Source of the DNA: Geobacter sp.
GTDB taxonomy: Bacteria > Desulfobacterota > Desulfuromonadia > Geobacterales > Pseudopelobacteraceae
Assembly: GCA_009684515.1 (NCBI GenBank)
Contig: WKKS01000010.1
Coordinates: 1 to 64,000 of the forward strand
Length of the DNA stretch: 64,000 nucleotides
Reading direction: 5' to 3'
The notes beneath the pieces are model-generated. The model ran no database searches. It was not told the DNA's origin and saw nothing but the letters and a program-made list of their open reading frames with translations. Below, in pieces: positions 16,163-25,280 of this stretch (the stretch's first letter is position 1; each line of letters starts with the position of its first letter). The position numbers and the translations under genes were made by a program.

Positions 16163-18892
16163 ATGACCAGAGAACTTGCCAAAGGTTACGAACCACACGA
16201 CGTTGAAAAAAGATGGTACGGAGAATGGGAGCAGAAAGGTTACTTCCACGCTGCCGCCACTTCCGATAAGAAGCCTTATTCGATTGTCATCCCCCCCCCA
16301 AATGTGACCGGCGCACTGCACATGGGGCATGCCCTGAACAATACGCTGCAGGACATCCTCTGCCGCTGGAAGCGGATGCAGGGGTATAACGTGCTCTGGA
16401 TGCCGGGCACCGACCATGCCGGGATTGCCACCCAGAACGTGGTCGAACGCCAGCTGGCCGCCGACGGCAAGGACCGACACGACCTGGGGCGCGAGGAGTT
16501 TATCGAGCGGGTCTGGAAATGGAAAGCCGAGTCGGGCGGCCAGATCATCGGCCAGCTCAAGCGTCTGGGAGCTTCCTGCGACTGGGAGCGCGAGCGCTTC
16601 ACAATGGACGAAGGGCTCTCCAAGGCGGTCCGCACCGTCTTCGTCAAGCTTTACGAAGACGGACTGATCTACCGTGATAACCGTCTGATCAACTGGTGCC
16701 CGCGCTGCCATACCGCCTTGTCGGACATCGAGGTAGAGCATGAGGACAAGAAGGGGCACCTCTGGCATATCCGCTATCCGGTGGCCGGGGAACCGGGCCA
16801 GTATGTGGTGGTGGCCACCACCCGCCCCGAAACGATGCTGGGGGACACCGCCGTGGCGGTCCATCCCGAAGACGAGCGTTACAAACATCTGATCGGGAAA
16901 AAGGTAATCCTGCCGCTGATCGGCCGTGAAATTCCGGTGGTGGCCGATGACTATGTCGAGCTGGAGTTCGGCACCGGCGTCGTAAAGATCACCCCGGCTC
17001 ACGATTTCAACGACTTTGAAGTCGGCCTGCGTCACGGCCTGGACAAGATCAACATGCTGGACGAGTCAGGCATCATCAACGCCGCCGGGCATCAGTACGA
17101 AGGTTTGGACCGCTTTGCCGCCCGGACGCGGATTGTGTCCGAACTGGAGGAAGCCGGACTGCTGGAAAAGATCGACGATCACGCCATGTCGGTGGGCGGA
17201 TGCTACCGTTGCAAAACCGTGGTGGAACCGTACCTGTCTCTGCAGTGGTACGTCAAGGTTGCTCCGCTGGCCGAGCGTGCTTTGGACGCAGTAAAAAGCG
17301 GCAAGACCCGCATCCTGCCCAAACAGTGGGAAAATACCTATTACGACTGGATGGAGAATATCCGCGACTGGTGCATCTCGCGCCAGATCTGGTGGGGACA
17401 CCGCATCCCGGCCTGGTTCTGCGACCATTGTGACGGCATCACCGTCACCATGGAGGCGCCAGGCAAATGCAGCAAATGCGGCAGCGACGAAATCCGCCAG
17501 GAAACCGACGTTCTGGACACCTGGTTCTCATCGGCGCTGTGGCCCTTTTCGACCATGGGGTGGCCGGATTGTACCGCCGAACTGAAAACCTTCTACCCGA
17601 CCGCCTGCCTGGTAACCGGCTTTGACATCCTCTTTTTCTGGGTGGCCCGCATGATGATGATGGGTCTGCACTTCATGGACGAGGTGCCCTTCACGGACGT
17701 CTACATCCACGCCCTGGTGCGGGATGCCCAAGGGCAGAAGATGTCTAAATCCAAAGGGAATGTCATCGATCCGCTGACCGTGATCGACCAGTACGGCACC
17801 GACGCTTTCCGTTTCACGCTGGCCGCTTTCGCGGCCCAGGGGCGCGACATCAAACTGGCCGAGGAGCGCATCGCCGGATACCGCAACTTCTGCAACAAGG
17901 TCTGGAACGCGGCCAGATTCACATTGATGAATCTGGAAGGCTTTGATCCGGACTCCGTCAGCTACGACAGCCTGGAGTTTTCCCAGGGTGACAAATGGAT
18001 CCTGCACCGTTTGAACGAAACCGCCAGGACCCTGGACGAAACCCTGACCGGCTACCGCTACAATGAATGCGCCATGGCACTTTACCAGTTCACCTGGAGC
18101 GAATTCTGCGACTGGTATCTGGAGCTTTCCAAGCAGGATCTGTACAACGGCACCCCCGAGCGCAAACAGACCGCCCAGTATGTACTCTGGTACACGCTGG
18201 AAAACCTGCTGCGCCTGCTGCATCCCTTCATGCCTTTCATCACCGAGGAAATCTGGCAGGCATTGCCCAAGGCGACCGTAGGGGCGGTCCCATGTGACCG
18301 CCCGCCTTTGGGTGGCGATGCCGACAAGGGCGCCCACACGGGGGCGCCCCTACAATCCATCATGCAGGCCCCCTACCCCGAGTATTGCGAACAGCACTCC
18401 TTCCCGGAGGCCGCCGCCGATATGGAACGGATCATGGCGGTCATCAGCGGCATCCGCAATATCCGCGGCGAGATGGAAGTTCCGCCATCCAAGCAGATTG
18501 CCGTGATCCTTTCCTGCGGATCGGAGGAGAGTCGCCTGCTGATGAAACATAATGAAAACGCCATCATCAGCCTGGCCCGCCTCTCTGACCTGGCCATCGG
18601 CGCCGACATTGAAAAACCGGAAGACGCCTCGATCCAGGTTTCCGGCGATGTGCAGATTTTCGTCCCGCTCAAGGGATTGGTCAATGTCGAGGAAGAGGAA
18701 AAGCGGCTGCTGAAAGAGATCGGCAAGATTGACAAGGAGATCGAGATGTTCTCCAAAAAGCTGAGCAGCCCGGCCTTTGTGGATCGCGCACCGGCTGATG
18801 TCGTGGAAAAAGAGCGCCAGAAGCTGGCCGATGTGACCGGCAAGAAACAGGTTCTGGAAGAGAGTCTGGATAAAATCAGGAACCTGAAGTAG
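16163..18892 (+). CDS. valS: Valyl-tRNA synthetase
   Basis: A 909-residue class I synthetase that charges tRNA-Val. The HIGH motif appears as PPPNVTGALHMGHA near residue 47, and the KMSKS motif as QKMSKSKGNVIDP near residue 530. The editing (CP1) domain has TTRPETMLGDTAVAVHP near residue 220. The C-terminal anticodon domain and a coiled-coil arm from about residue 840 (EEEKRLLKEIGKIDKEIE) are complete. About 26 extra residues, roughly 706-731 (TVGAVPCDRPPLGG... to GAPLQ), interrupt the segment between EEIWQALP and SIMQAPYPE. They are the translation of a palindromic repeat at 18278-18353. The frame is kept, so the enzyme is probably active. nadK follows by 11 bases. Confidence 0.97.
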   Translation: MTRELAKGYEPHDVEKRWYGEWEQKGYFHAAATSDKKPYSIVIPPPNVTGALHMGHALNNTLQDILCRWKRMQGYNVLWMPGTDHAGIATQNVVERQLAADGKDRHDLGREEFIERVWKWKAESGGQIIGQLKRLGASCDWERERFTMDEGLSKAVRTVFVKLYEDGLIYRDNRLINWCPRCHTALSDIEVEHEDKKGHLWHIRYPVAGEPGQYVVVATTRPETMLGDTAVAVHPEDERYKHLIGKKVILPLIGREIPVVADDYVELEFGTGVVKITPAHDFNDFEVGLRHGLDKINMLDESGIINAAGHQYEGLDRFAARTRIVSELEEAGLLEKIDDHAMSVGGCYRCKTVVEPYLSLQWYVKVAPLAERALDAVKSGKTRILPKQWENTYYDWMENIRDWCISRQIWWGHRIPAWFCDHCDGITVTMEAPGKCSKCGSDEIRQETDVLDTWFSSALWPFSTMGWPDCTAELKTFYPTACLVTGFDILFFWVARMMMMGLHFMDEVPFTDVYIHALVRDAQGQKMSKSKGNVIDPLTVIDQYGTDAFRFTLAAFAAQGRDIKLAEERIAGYRNFCNKVWNAARFTLMNLEGFDPDSVSYDSLEFSQGDKWILHRLNETARTLDETLTGYRYNECAMALYQFTWSEFCDWYLELSKQDLYNGTPERKQTAQYVLWYTLENLLRLLHPFMPFITEEIWQALPKATVGAVPCDRPPLGGDADKGAHTGAPLQSIMQAPYPEYCEQHSFPEAAADMERIMAVISGIRNIRGEMEVPPSKQIAVILSCGSEESRLLMKHNENAIISLARLSDLAIGADIEKPEDASIQVSGDVQIFVPLKGLVNVEEEEKRLLKEIGKIDKEIEMFSKKLSSPAFVDRAPADVVEKERQKLADVTGKKQVLEESLDKIRNLK
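18278..18353. repeat. REP-like palindromic element inside the valS coding region
   Basis: GTAGGGGCGGTCCCATGTGACCGCCC forms one arm, and GGGCGCCCACACGGGGGCGCCC forms another before ending CCCCTAC. Both ends match the element at 10359-10417. It is read through in frame and adds about 26 residues to ValRS before the anticodon-binding region. Confidence 0.85.
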
Positions 18893-18903
18893 GTACTAGA
18901 TCT

Positions 18904-19767
18904 ATGCACATGAAAAGTGTCGCCATATTCGCAAAAAGACACGATCCGCGCTGTCAGGTGGTTGCGAATGACCTGATCAAATGGCTGGAGGAGAAGTCTT
19001 GCCTGCCGCTGGTCGAGATCCCGCTTGCCAACCTGATCGACTATCCAAATCCGCTGACAGACGAAGAAATCCGCGACCAGGCCGAACTGGTGGTGGTGCT
19101 TGGAGGCGACGGCACACTGATTTCGGTGGCACGACTCTTCAGCGGAAGGTCCGTCCCGATTGTGGGGATCAACCTGGGGAGCCTCGGATTTCTGACCGAA
19201 GTGACCGTTGAAGAACTCTACCCGCTACTGGAACACTGCCTGAATGGCGAACCGAGGGTTTCCGAGCGGATGATGCTGGAAGTCACTGTCAGCCGTGACG
19301 GCCAGGAAATTGAGAAATGCAGCGTTCTGAACGATATGGTCATCAACAAAGGCGCCCTGGCCCGGATCGTTGATTTGGAAACCAAGGTCAACCGCCATTT
19401 TCTGACAACCTACAAGGCGGACGGCTTGATCGTTTCCACCCCGACCGGTTCAACCGGCTATTCCATGTCGGCCGGCGGCCCGATCATCCACCCACTGATG
19501 AGCTGCATCGTGATTACTCCGATCTGTCCGCACACGTTGACCAACCGCCCGATTGTCGTTACTGACGAATCGATCATATCGATCACGATCGCATCATCCT
19601 TCGACGAAAAAGTCTATCTGACCCTGGATGGGCAGGTCGGTTTCAAGCTGCTGCAAGGCGATACGATCGAGGTACGCAAGGCGCTTAAAACCACGGCGCT
19701 GGTCATGTCCAAAGAGCGTGATTATTTTGAAGTATTGCGCACCAAGCTCAAATGGGGAGAACGTTAG
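18904..19767 (+). CDS. nadK: NAD kinase
   Basis: A 287-residue cytoplasmic kinase that makes NADP+ from NAD+. The hallmark GGDGTLI is near residue 64, the catalytic-site NDMVINKGALARIVDL near residue 142, and the Gly-rich STPTGSTGYSMSAGGPI near residue 180. The C-terminal beta domain is complete. The start is uncertain between ATG 18904 and ATG 18910, because no strong ribosome-binding site is visible; coupling to valS 11 bases upstream may help. It is followed by recN after 6 bases. The nadK-recN order is common in bacteria. Confidence 0.95.
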   Translation: MHMKSVAIFAKRHDPRCQVVANDLIKWLEEKSCLPLVEIPLANLIDYPNPLTDEEIRDQAELVVVLGGDGTLISVARLFSGRSVPIVGINLGSLGFLTEVTVEELYPLLEHCLNGEPRVSERMMLEVTVSRDGQEIEKCSVLNDMVINKGALARIVDLETKVNRHFLTTYKADGLIVSTPTGSTGYSMSAGGPIIHPLMSCIVITPICPHTLTNRPIVVTDESIISITIASSFDEKVYLTLDGQVGFKLLQGDTIEVRKALKTTALVMSKERDYFEVLRTKLKWGER

Positions 19768-19773
19768 AAAAAA

Positions 19774-21441
19774 ATGCTGACCGATCTCACCATTAAAAAC
19801 GTCGCCATTATCGACAATCTGCACATTACGCTCAAAGCGGGACTGACCGTGCTGACCGGAGAAACCGGCGCCGGAAAATCGATCATCATCGATGCGGTCG
19901 GGCTGATCATGGGGAGCAGGGCTTCCAGCGAACTGATCCGCTCCGGCGAGGAGGAAGCGGTCGTCGAGGCGCTCTTCGACATATCCTCCCTCCCGGAAAT
20001 CAGGAATACGCTCTGTGAAGCCGGTTTCGACTGCGACGACGAACTGCTGATCAAGCGCTCCCTTTCCCGCTCCGGCAAAAACAGGATTTTCATCAACGGC
20101 AGCATGGCGACCCTGACCCTGTTATCCGAAATTGCACCTCGCCTGATCAACATCTACGGCCAGCACGATTCCCAGACACTGCTCAAACCGGACAATCATC
20201 TGCGCCTGCTGGACTCTTTTGCTGCGCTCGACAAACAGCGCCTGGAATTTTCACGCGCATTCGGCCGACTTTCGGAACTTCAGGAGCGAATCACGGCATT
20301 GGACTCGGCCGAGCGTGATGCCGAACGGAGATTGGACATACTGACCTACCAATCGGAAGAAATCGCAAAAGCGGAGTTGAAGAGCGGCGAAGAAGAAGAG
20401 CTGGAGGAGCGGCGCCAACTTCTGGCCAGTTCCGAAAAACTCGGCTGCGCCACTGCCGAAGCCTATGACCGCCTGTATGACGGTGATGGCGCGATTTTGG
20501 GACAATTACGGCGCATAACCGGTTCCGTAACCGAACTGGCGGCCATTGACCACTCCTTGGGAGAGCTGGCCGGCTCCCTGGAGAACGCCTACCTGCAGCT
20601 GGAAGATTCCGCCATTACGTTGCGTGATTACTCTTCACGGATTGAGTCTGACCCGGCCGCGCTCCAGCAGTTGGAGGACCGTCTTGACCTGATCGGCCGC
20701 CTCAAGAAGAAATATGCTCCGACCGTGACCGGAATACTGGAGTATAAAAGCGGAATTGATCTGGAACTGGAGCTGCTGCTGAACCGGGAGCAGAGTCGGC
20801 ACGACCTGAAAGCTGAATTGGAACAACTGAGGGGCGAACTGAAGCAACTGGGGAAGAAACTGACGGCAGACCGGGCAGAAGCGGCCGTGAGACTGGAAAA
20901 AGCGCTGGAGCGGGAAGCGCACCAGCTTGCCATGAAAGGGGCCGTTATCAAGGCGGCTCTGGACCCGTTGCAGGAGCCGCGATCAAACGGATTTGAAAAG
21001 GTGGAATTCCTCTTCTCCCCAAATCCGGGCGAACCACCCCGCCCCATGGCCAAAATTGCCTCCGGCGGCGAGCTTTCCCGCTTGATGCTGGCAATCAAGC
21101 AGGTACTCCCGGACAGTGACGTTCCAACCCTGGTATTCGACGAAGTCGACACCGGCATCGGGGGCGCCACTTCCGAACTGGTCGGCAAAAAACTTCAGAA
21201 TGTCGCCACCCGCCAGCAGGCTCTCTGCATTACTCATCTGCCGCAAGTGGCCGTATGCGCCAATCAGCAGTTGCGGGTAGAAAAACTGATCGAAGGGGGG
21301 AGAACCTCCACCCGCATTGTCGAACTGGACCAGATCGGTCGCACCGCCGAAATCGCCCGGATGCTGGCCGGTGCCACCATCACCGAATCGGCTCTGGCGC
21401 ACGCCGCCGAAATGCTTGCTTCCGCCCATGCCGTACGTTAG
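19774..21441 (+). CDS. recN: DNA repair protein RecN
   Basis: A 555-residue SMC-like ATPase used in double-strand-break repair. Walker A is TGETGAGKSIIIDAVG near residue 29. Q-loop IYGQHDSQTLL is near residue 127, followed by a long coiled-coil section (about 155-370). The ABC signature KIASGGELSRLMLAIK is near residue 427, and Walker B LVFDEVDTGIGG near residue 450. The final CITHLPQVA His-switch is near residue 486. Length is normal. GGGGAGAACG lies just before the start. It ends the valS-nadK-recN run. Confidence 0.96.
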   Translation: MLTDLTIKNVAIIDNLHITLKAGLTVLTGETGAGKSIIIDAVGLIMGSRASSELIRSGEEEAVVEALFDISSLPEIRNTLCEAGFDCDDELLIKRSLSRSGKNRIFINGSMATLTLLSEIAPRLINIYGQHDSQTLLKPDNHLRLLDSFAALDKQRLEFSRAFGRLSELQERITALDSAERDAERRLDILTYQSEEIAKAELKSGEEEELEERRQLLASSEKLGCATAEAYDRLYDGDGAILGQLRRITGSVTELAAIDHSLGELAGSLENAYLQLEDSAITLRDYSSRIESDPAALQQLEDRLDLIGRLKKKYAPTVTGILEYKSGIDLELELLLNREQSRHDLKAELEQLRGELKQLGKKLTADRAEAAVRLEKALEREAHQLAMKGAVIKAALDPLQEPRSNGFEKVEFLFSPNPGEPPRPMAKIASGGELSRLMLAIKQVLPDSDVPTLVFDEVDTGIGGATSELVGKKLQNVATRQQALCITHLPQVAVCANQQLRVEKLIEGGRTSTRIVELDQIGRTAEIARMLAGATITESALAHAAEMLASAHAVR

Positions 21442-21487
21442 CTGATCCCGCCACGCCATTTCTGCTGCAAAACCGACTTCCTCCAAA

Positions 21488-21868
21488 TTACTCCACAGAC
21501 CTGAAACTGGACCCGCTTCTTTCCCAGGGAGCAGTGATGCGGTTTGTGCCGCAATTTTCACACGATGCCACCGGAATTACCGCTGATATCATGAAGCAAA
21601 GACTCAGCAGGTCATCATGCTGCCAACGCCTCTTATCCGACCCGACCCTTTTGGCCGCACCTCCGCATACCGGGCAGCAAAAATCGGCTCCACCCCTGGT
21701 CGTAATCTGCAGGCGCAGGCAACGGGCCTTGCTGTCCAGGGCTGCATCAGTGATATGCCATTGCGAAGAGAGCCCAAGAATCGATGAATAAAGTGATGTA
21801 CCTGGCATGATGTGGGCCGCCAATGAACTCGCACTGTGTTTGGTTAGTGAATAAGTAGCTTCAGACAT
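21488..21868 (-). pseudogene. ISL3-family transposase, N-terminal remnant
   Basis: A 126-codon frame that resembles the beginning of ISL3 transposases. It has SLYSSILGLSSQWHITDAAL, then a zinc-finger-like CCPVCG followed by RRWQHDDLLSLCFMI, and CENCGTNRITAPW. It stops right after the SSFR position, where the family normally goes on for roughly 300 more residues with the helix-turn-helix and DDE core. Nothing of that core is found between here and recN. No terminal inverted repeats or clear ribosome-binding site are visible, so this is a decayed insertion-sequence fragment. Confidence 0.7.
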
Positions 21869-22144
21869 CGTTAAAGTACAAGAATTGTACCACTCTGGTC
21901 ACCATCAGCTAAGAGGCTGAATTATCGAAGATTCAATCAGAGTTACAATTAATCCGGCTATTATCGTCTGTATCAATATCTTACAGATATCTATGGTTAA
22001 AAACGCTAACAGGCATGTAATCTGACACTTTCTGCAAAAGCAAAATATTTGTATTCCGCAAATTACTTTGCAGAGGCAAAGTATCACGATATAGTACCCG
22101 AGTAGCATCATCGGCAATCAAATCAGATACGGAGGAGTTGCCAC

Positions 22145-23779
22145 ATGCATCCGGATGTAACAGACCAGCCGCCTTCCTCTTTTAATGAGCGGCATCAGCT
22201 GACAAATCGGGAACGCAAGATCGTATTTTCACCGCTGGGATTAGTGCTGACTCTGGCGTTCAGCGTTTTCTTTATTGAATTTTTCGTCATGATTCTGCTT
22301 TACATACTGCCAGGCATGCCCGCCCCGATCGAATTTCTGCTCGATTCGACCATTTTAACCCTCGTTCTCAGCCCGATTCTTTATTTCTATCTTTTCAAGC
22401 CGCTTCTTCATTTGATCAAAGAACATCGTCAAAATGAAGCCGAACTGCAGGAATCCAAGATCAATCTGGAAGGGAAGATTCTGGAAAGAACCGCCGAACT
22501 CGACCTGACAGTTTCACTGCTACAAAATGAAAATGATGCCCGGGCAAAAGTTGAATCGGCGCTGCGTGACAGCGAGATGCGCTTCCGGCAGATTTTCGAG
22601 CAGAGCGAAGACGCCATCATACTGATCTCGGCTGAAGACCATTCCTTTCTGGATGCCAACCCGCCTGCCGAGAGACTTTTCGGCAAGGGACGGGACGAGT
22701 TGATTACTTCCGGCCTGGCTGGACTGGAACTCCCGCTTGACGACAACAGACTTTCCGAAGCAATCACGAATATTGTTGCAGATAAACTGCTAAGCAACAT
22801 CGAACGCCTCGAATACCGCACGCCAGATAACGACACTAGGATTTTATCATTTCGCGGCAAGATGATTAAATTGCAGGAAACCGAAACCGTACTTGCAACC
22901 TTTCGTGACATTACCAGGCGGGTGAGAATGGAAGAGGATGCCAGAAACCTGCAATCAAGGCTGATCCACGCCAACCGCATGACTTCCCTGGGTTTGCTTG
23001 TCAGCAGCGTAGCCCATGAAATCAATAACCCCGCCAACTATATCCTGTCCAATTCCGGACTTATAAAAAAAGCATGGCTTGATATAGAGCCGATTCTGGA
23101 GGAACATTTCCAATCCGCAGGCGATTTCCCCATTGGCCAGACAACCTGGAACAATGCCCGTACTTTTCTGCCGGATGCGTTCGACGGTATTCAGGACGGT
23201 GCCCGCCGGATAGGGGAAATAGTTGAAAACCTGAAGGGATATGGTCGCGAAGACCAATCGCTCCGCGAAGGTAAAGTTGAGATCAATGAGGTTGTAAGAA
23301 TTTCAGCATCAATCCTCGGCCACCACATTTCCCGCCTGACCAGTAAATTCAGCACGGAACTGGACGAGGGATTGCCATCAATCACCGGCAACAAGCGCCA
23401 ACTGGAGCAAGTTGTCACAAACCTGATCCAGAATGCGCTTCAGGCGCTTCCAAATCGGGAATGTGCTGTTCGCGTCTCAACTCATTTCGACAAAACAGAT
23501 CAAGAAGTTATCGTTCGAGTAACGGATAATGGTTCTGGGATCAGTACAGAGCTGGCAGACCATATTATGGAACCGTTTTTCACCACCCGCCTGGAACAGG
23601 GCGGCACCGGCCTCGGACTGGCAATCTGCTCAACTATCGTTAAAGATCATGGCGGGCGCCTTGAATTCAGTTCTGAGCCCGGAATAGGCACTACATTTGC
23701 TGTGCATTTGCCGGTCAGCAGAGACTCCAGCAACTCAAATCATACGGAAATGGAGGAAAACCATGACGATATCGTGTAA
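22145..23779 (+). CDS. Membrane sensor histidine kinase with PAS domain
   Basis: A 544-residue sensor. Two membrane helices lie at about residues 30-55 and 64-83 with almost no periplasmic loop, then a coiled coil (88-145) and a PAS domain (about 146-255). The HisKA segment has the phospho-acceptor in SSVAHEINNPANYIL near residue 290. The ATPase domain has NLIQNALQAL, DNGSGIS and GGTGLGLAICS. CGGAGGAG precedes the start. The small loop suggests it senses membrane or cytoplasmic cues, probably through the PAS pocket, but no ligand residues are recognisable. Its last 17 bases overlap the response-regulator gene, so the two form a two-component pair. The multicopper-oxidase cluster begins just beyond. 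Confidence 0.92.
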   Translation: MHPDVTDQPPSSFNERHQLTNRERKIVFSPLGLVLTLAFSVFFIEFFVMILLYILPGMPAPIEFLLDSTILTLVLSPILYFYLFKPLLHLIKEHRQNEAELQESKINLEGKILERTAELDLTVSLLQNENDARAKVESALRDSEMRFRQIFEQSEDAIILISAEDHSFLDANPPAERLFGKGRDELITSGLAGLELPLDDNRLSEAITNIVADKLLSNIERLEYRTPDNDTRILSFRGKMIKLQETETVLATFRDITRRVRMEEDARNLQSRLIHANRMTSLGLLVSSVAHEINNPANYILSNSGLIKKAWLDIEPILEEHFQSAGDFPIGQTTWNNARTFLPDAFDGIQDGARRIGEIVENLKGYGREDQSLREGKVEINEVVRISASILGHHISRLTSKFSTELDEGLPSITGNKRQLEQVVTNLIQNALQALPNRECAVRVSTHFDKTDQEVIVRVTDNGSGISTELADHIMEPFFTTRLEQGGTGLGLAICSTIVKDHGGRLEFSSEPGIGTTFAVHLPVSRDSSNSNHTEMEENHDDIV

Positions 23780-25196
23780 CCAGAGCCGGATTTTGATCGT
23801 GGATGATGAATCCAATGTCCTTAAAGCCTGTTCATCAACGCTTAAGATTCACGGATTCAATGACGTTCAGACCGAAGTGGACAGTCGCAAGGTGCTGGCT
23901 CTGCTCGAATCTGAAAAATTTGACGTAATCATTCTGGACCTGTACATGCCGCATGTCAGCGGTATGGAGCTGCTGCCGCAGATAGCGGAACTTTACCCCG
24001 AAACCCAGATTGTGGTTGTGACAGCCGCCTATGAAATCGAGCGCGCAGTATCCTGCATCAAGCTGGGCGCTTTTGACTATATGGTTAAACCGGTTGAGAA
24101 TGATCGGCTGGTGACGACTGTCAACAAAGCCATCGAGCATTCTTTTCTGCTCCAGCAGCTAAGATCAATGAGAGACAACCTGCTTTACAAGAAGCAGGAA
24201 CATCTTGCAGCCTTTGATGAAATAATTACTCAAAACAGTGAGTTGCAGAAACTGTTTCAGTATATCGAAGTGGTGGCCCGCTCGCCCCAGCCGGTTCTGG
24301 TATTCGGAGAGTCCGGCACCGGCAAGGAACTTATCGCCAGGGCGCTCCACCGTTTGAGCGGCTGCAAGGGCGATCTGATTTCGGTCAACCTGGCCGGGCT
24401 GGATGACAACATGTTTTCCGACACGCTGTTCGGACATCGACGCGGCGCGTTTACCGGCGCCGATTCGGCCCGGGAAGGACTGATTGTCAAAGCCGCCGGG
24501 GGGATGCTGTTTCTCGATGAAATCGGAGATTTGAGCCAGGCGTCACAGCTCAAACTGCTCAGATTGATTCAGGAACGGGAATTTTACCCGGTCGGCGCGG
24601 ACGTGCCGCGAGTTTCGACAGCCCGGATCGTTTGTGCGACCAACCGGGACATCAGGGCCTTGGTTGCAGATGGAAGTTTCCGCAACGACCTTTATTACCG
24701 GCTCTGCACACATCTGATTGCCCTCCCGCCTCTAAGGCAACGCAAGGACGACATACCGCTGCTGCTGGCCCATTTCGTTACCCAGGCGGCAGAAAAGCTC
24801 GGCAAACGCTCACCCCACTATCCGAAGGAGCTGGGTGATCTGCTGTCAACCTACTCATTTCCCGGAAATATCCGCGAACTCCAGGCATTCGTATTTGATG
24901 CGGTTGCACGCTGCACGACCGGAACGCTTTCCCTCGAACCATTCAAAAACATGATCGCAGCAAGCAACGCCACTCCGGTTGTGACACCAGACAACGCCGG
25001 TCGGGAGGATAGCGGCCTGGCCCAGCAGTTGGAGAGCATCTGGGGGCACTTTCCAACCTTGCGCGAAGCTGAGGATACCATCGTCCAGGCGGCCATGGAG
25101 TCTGCTCGTGACAATCAGGGAATAGCGGCCAGCCTGCTGGGGCTCAAACGTCAGACGCTTAACATGCGCCTGAAAACCATGGCCCAGAGAACTTGA
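23763..25196 (+). CDS. Sigma-54-dependent response regulator (NtrC-like)
   Basis: A 477-residue activator. The receiver domain (about 8-120) has acidic residues in LIVDDES and the phospho-acceptor Asp in VIILDLYMPH near residue 58. The AAA+ domain (about 155-385) has Walker A GESGTGKELIARAL near residue 182, the sigma-54-contacting loop GAFTGAD near residue 229, and Walker B GGMLFLDEIGDL. A Fis-type helix-turn-helix closes the protein (NQGIAASLLGLKRQTLNMRL). The open frame reaches back to 23697, but ATG 23763 has GGAGG and starts at the receiver fold. Target promoters are unknown; none with a perfect sigma-54 pattern was found in the 39.0-39.5 kb gap. Confidence 0.94.
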   Translation: MTISCNQSRILIVDDESNVLKACSSTLKIHGFNDVQTEVDSRKVLALLESEKFDVIILDLYMPHVSGMELLPQIAELYPETQIVVVTAAYEIERAVSCIKLGAFDYMVKPVENDRLVTTVNKAIEHSFLLQQLRSMRDNLLYKKQEHLAAFDEIITQNSELQKLFQYIEVVARSPQPVLVFGESGTGKELIARALHRLSGCKGDLISVNLAGLDDNMFSDTLFGHRRGAFTGADSAREGLIVKAAGGMLFLDEIGDLSQASQLKLLRLIQEREFYPVGADVPRVSTARIVCATNRDIRALVADGSFRNDLYYRLCTHLIALPPLRQRKDDIPLLLAHFVTQAAEKLGKRSPHYPKELGDLLSTYSFPGNIRELQAFVFDAVARCTTGTLSLEPFKNMIAASNATPVVTPDNAGREDSGLAQQLESIWGHFPTLREAEDTIVQAAMESARDNQGIAASLLGLKRQTLNMRLKTMAQRT

Positions 25197-25216
25197 TCAA
25201 AAATACATACAAACAG

Positions 25217-25248
25217 AAAAGGGCCATGATATTCGTCATGGCCCTTTT
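25217..25248. terminator. Bidirectional intrinsic terminator
   Basis: A 13-bp perfect stem AAAAGGGCCATGA / TCATGGCCCTTTT with a 6-base loop, and T runs on both strands. It separates the convergent response-regulator and multicopper-oxidase genes. Confidence 0.92.
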
Positions 25249-25280
25249 CCGTTTATCTGCCTGCCAGATTAACGAATCTG

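Noticed and set aside
21905-22117. 70-codon reverse frame before the histidine kinase gene
   Set aside because: No ribosome-binding site, no domain, low-complexity hydrophobic content and AT-rich non-coding composition.
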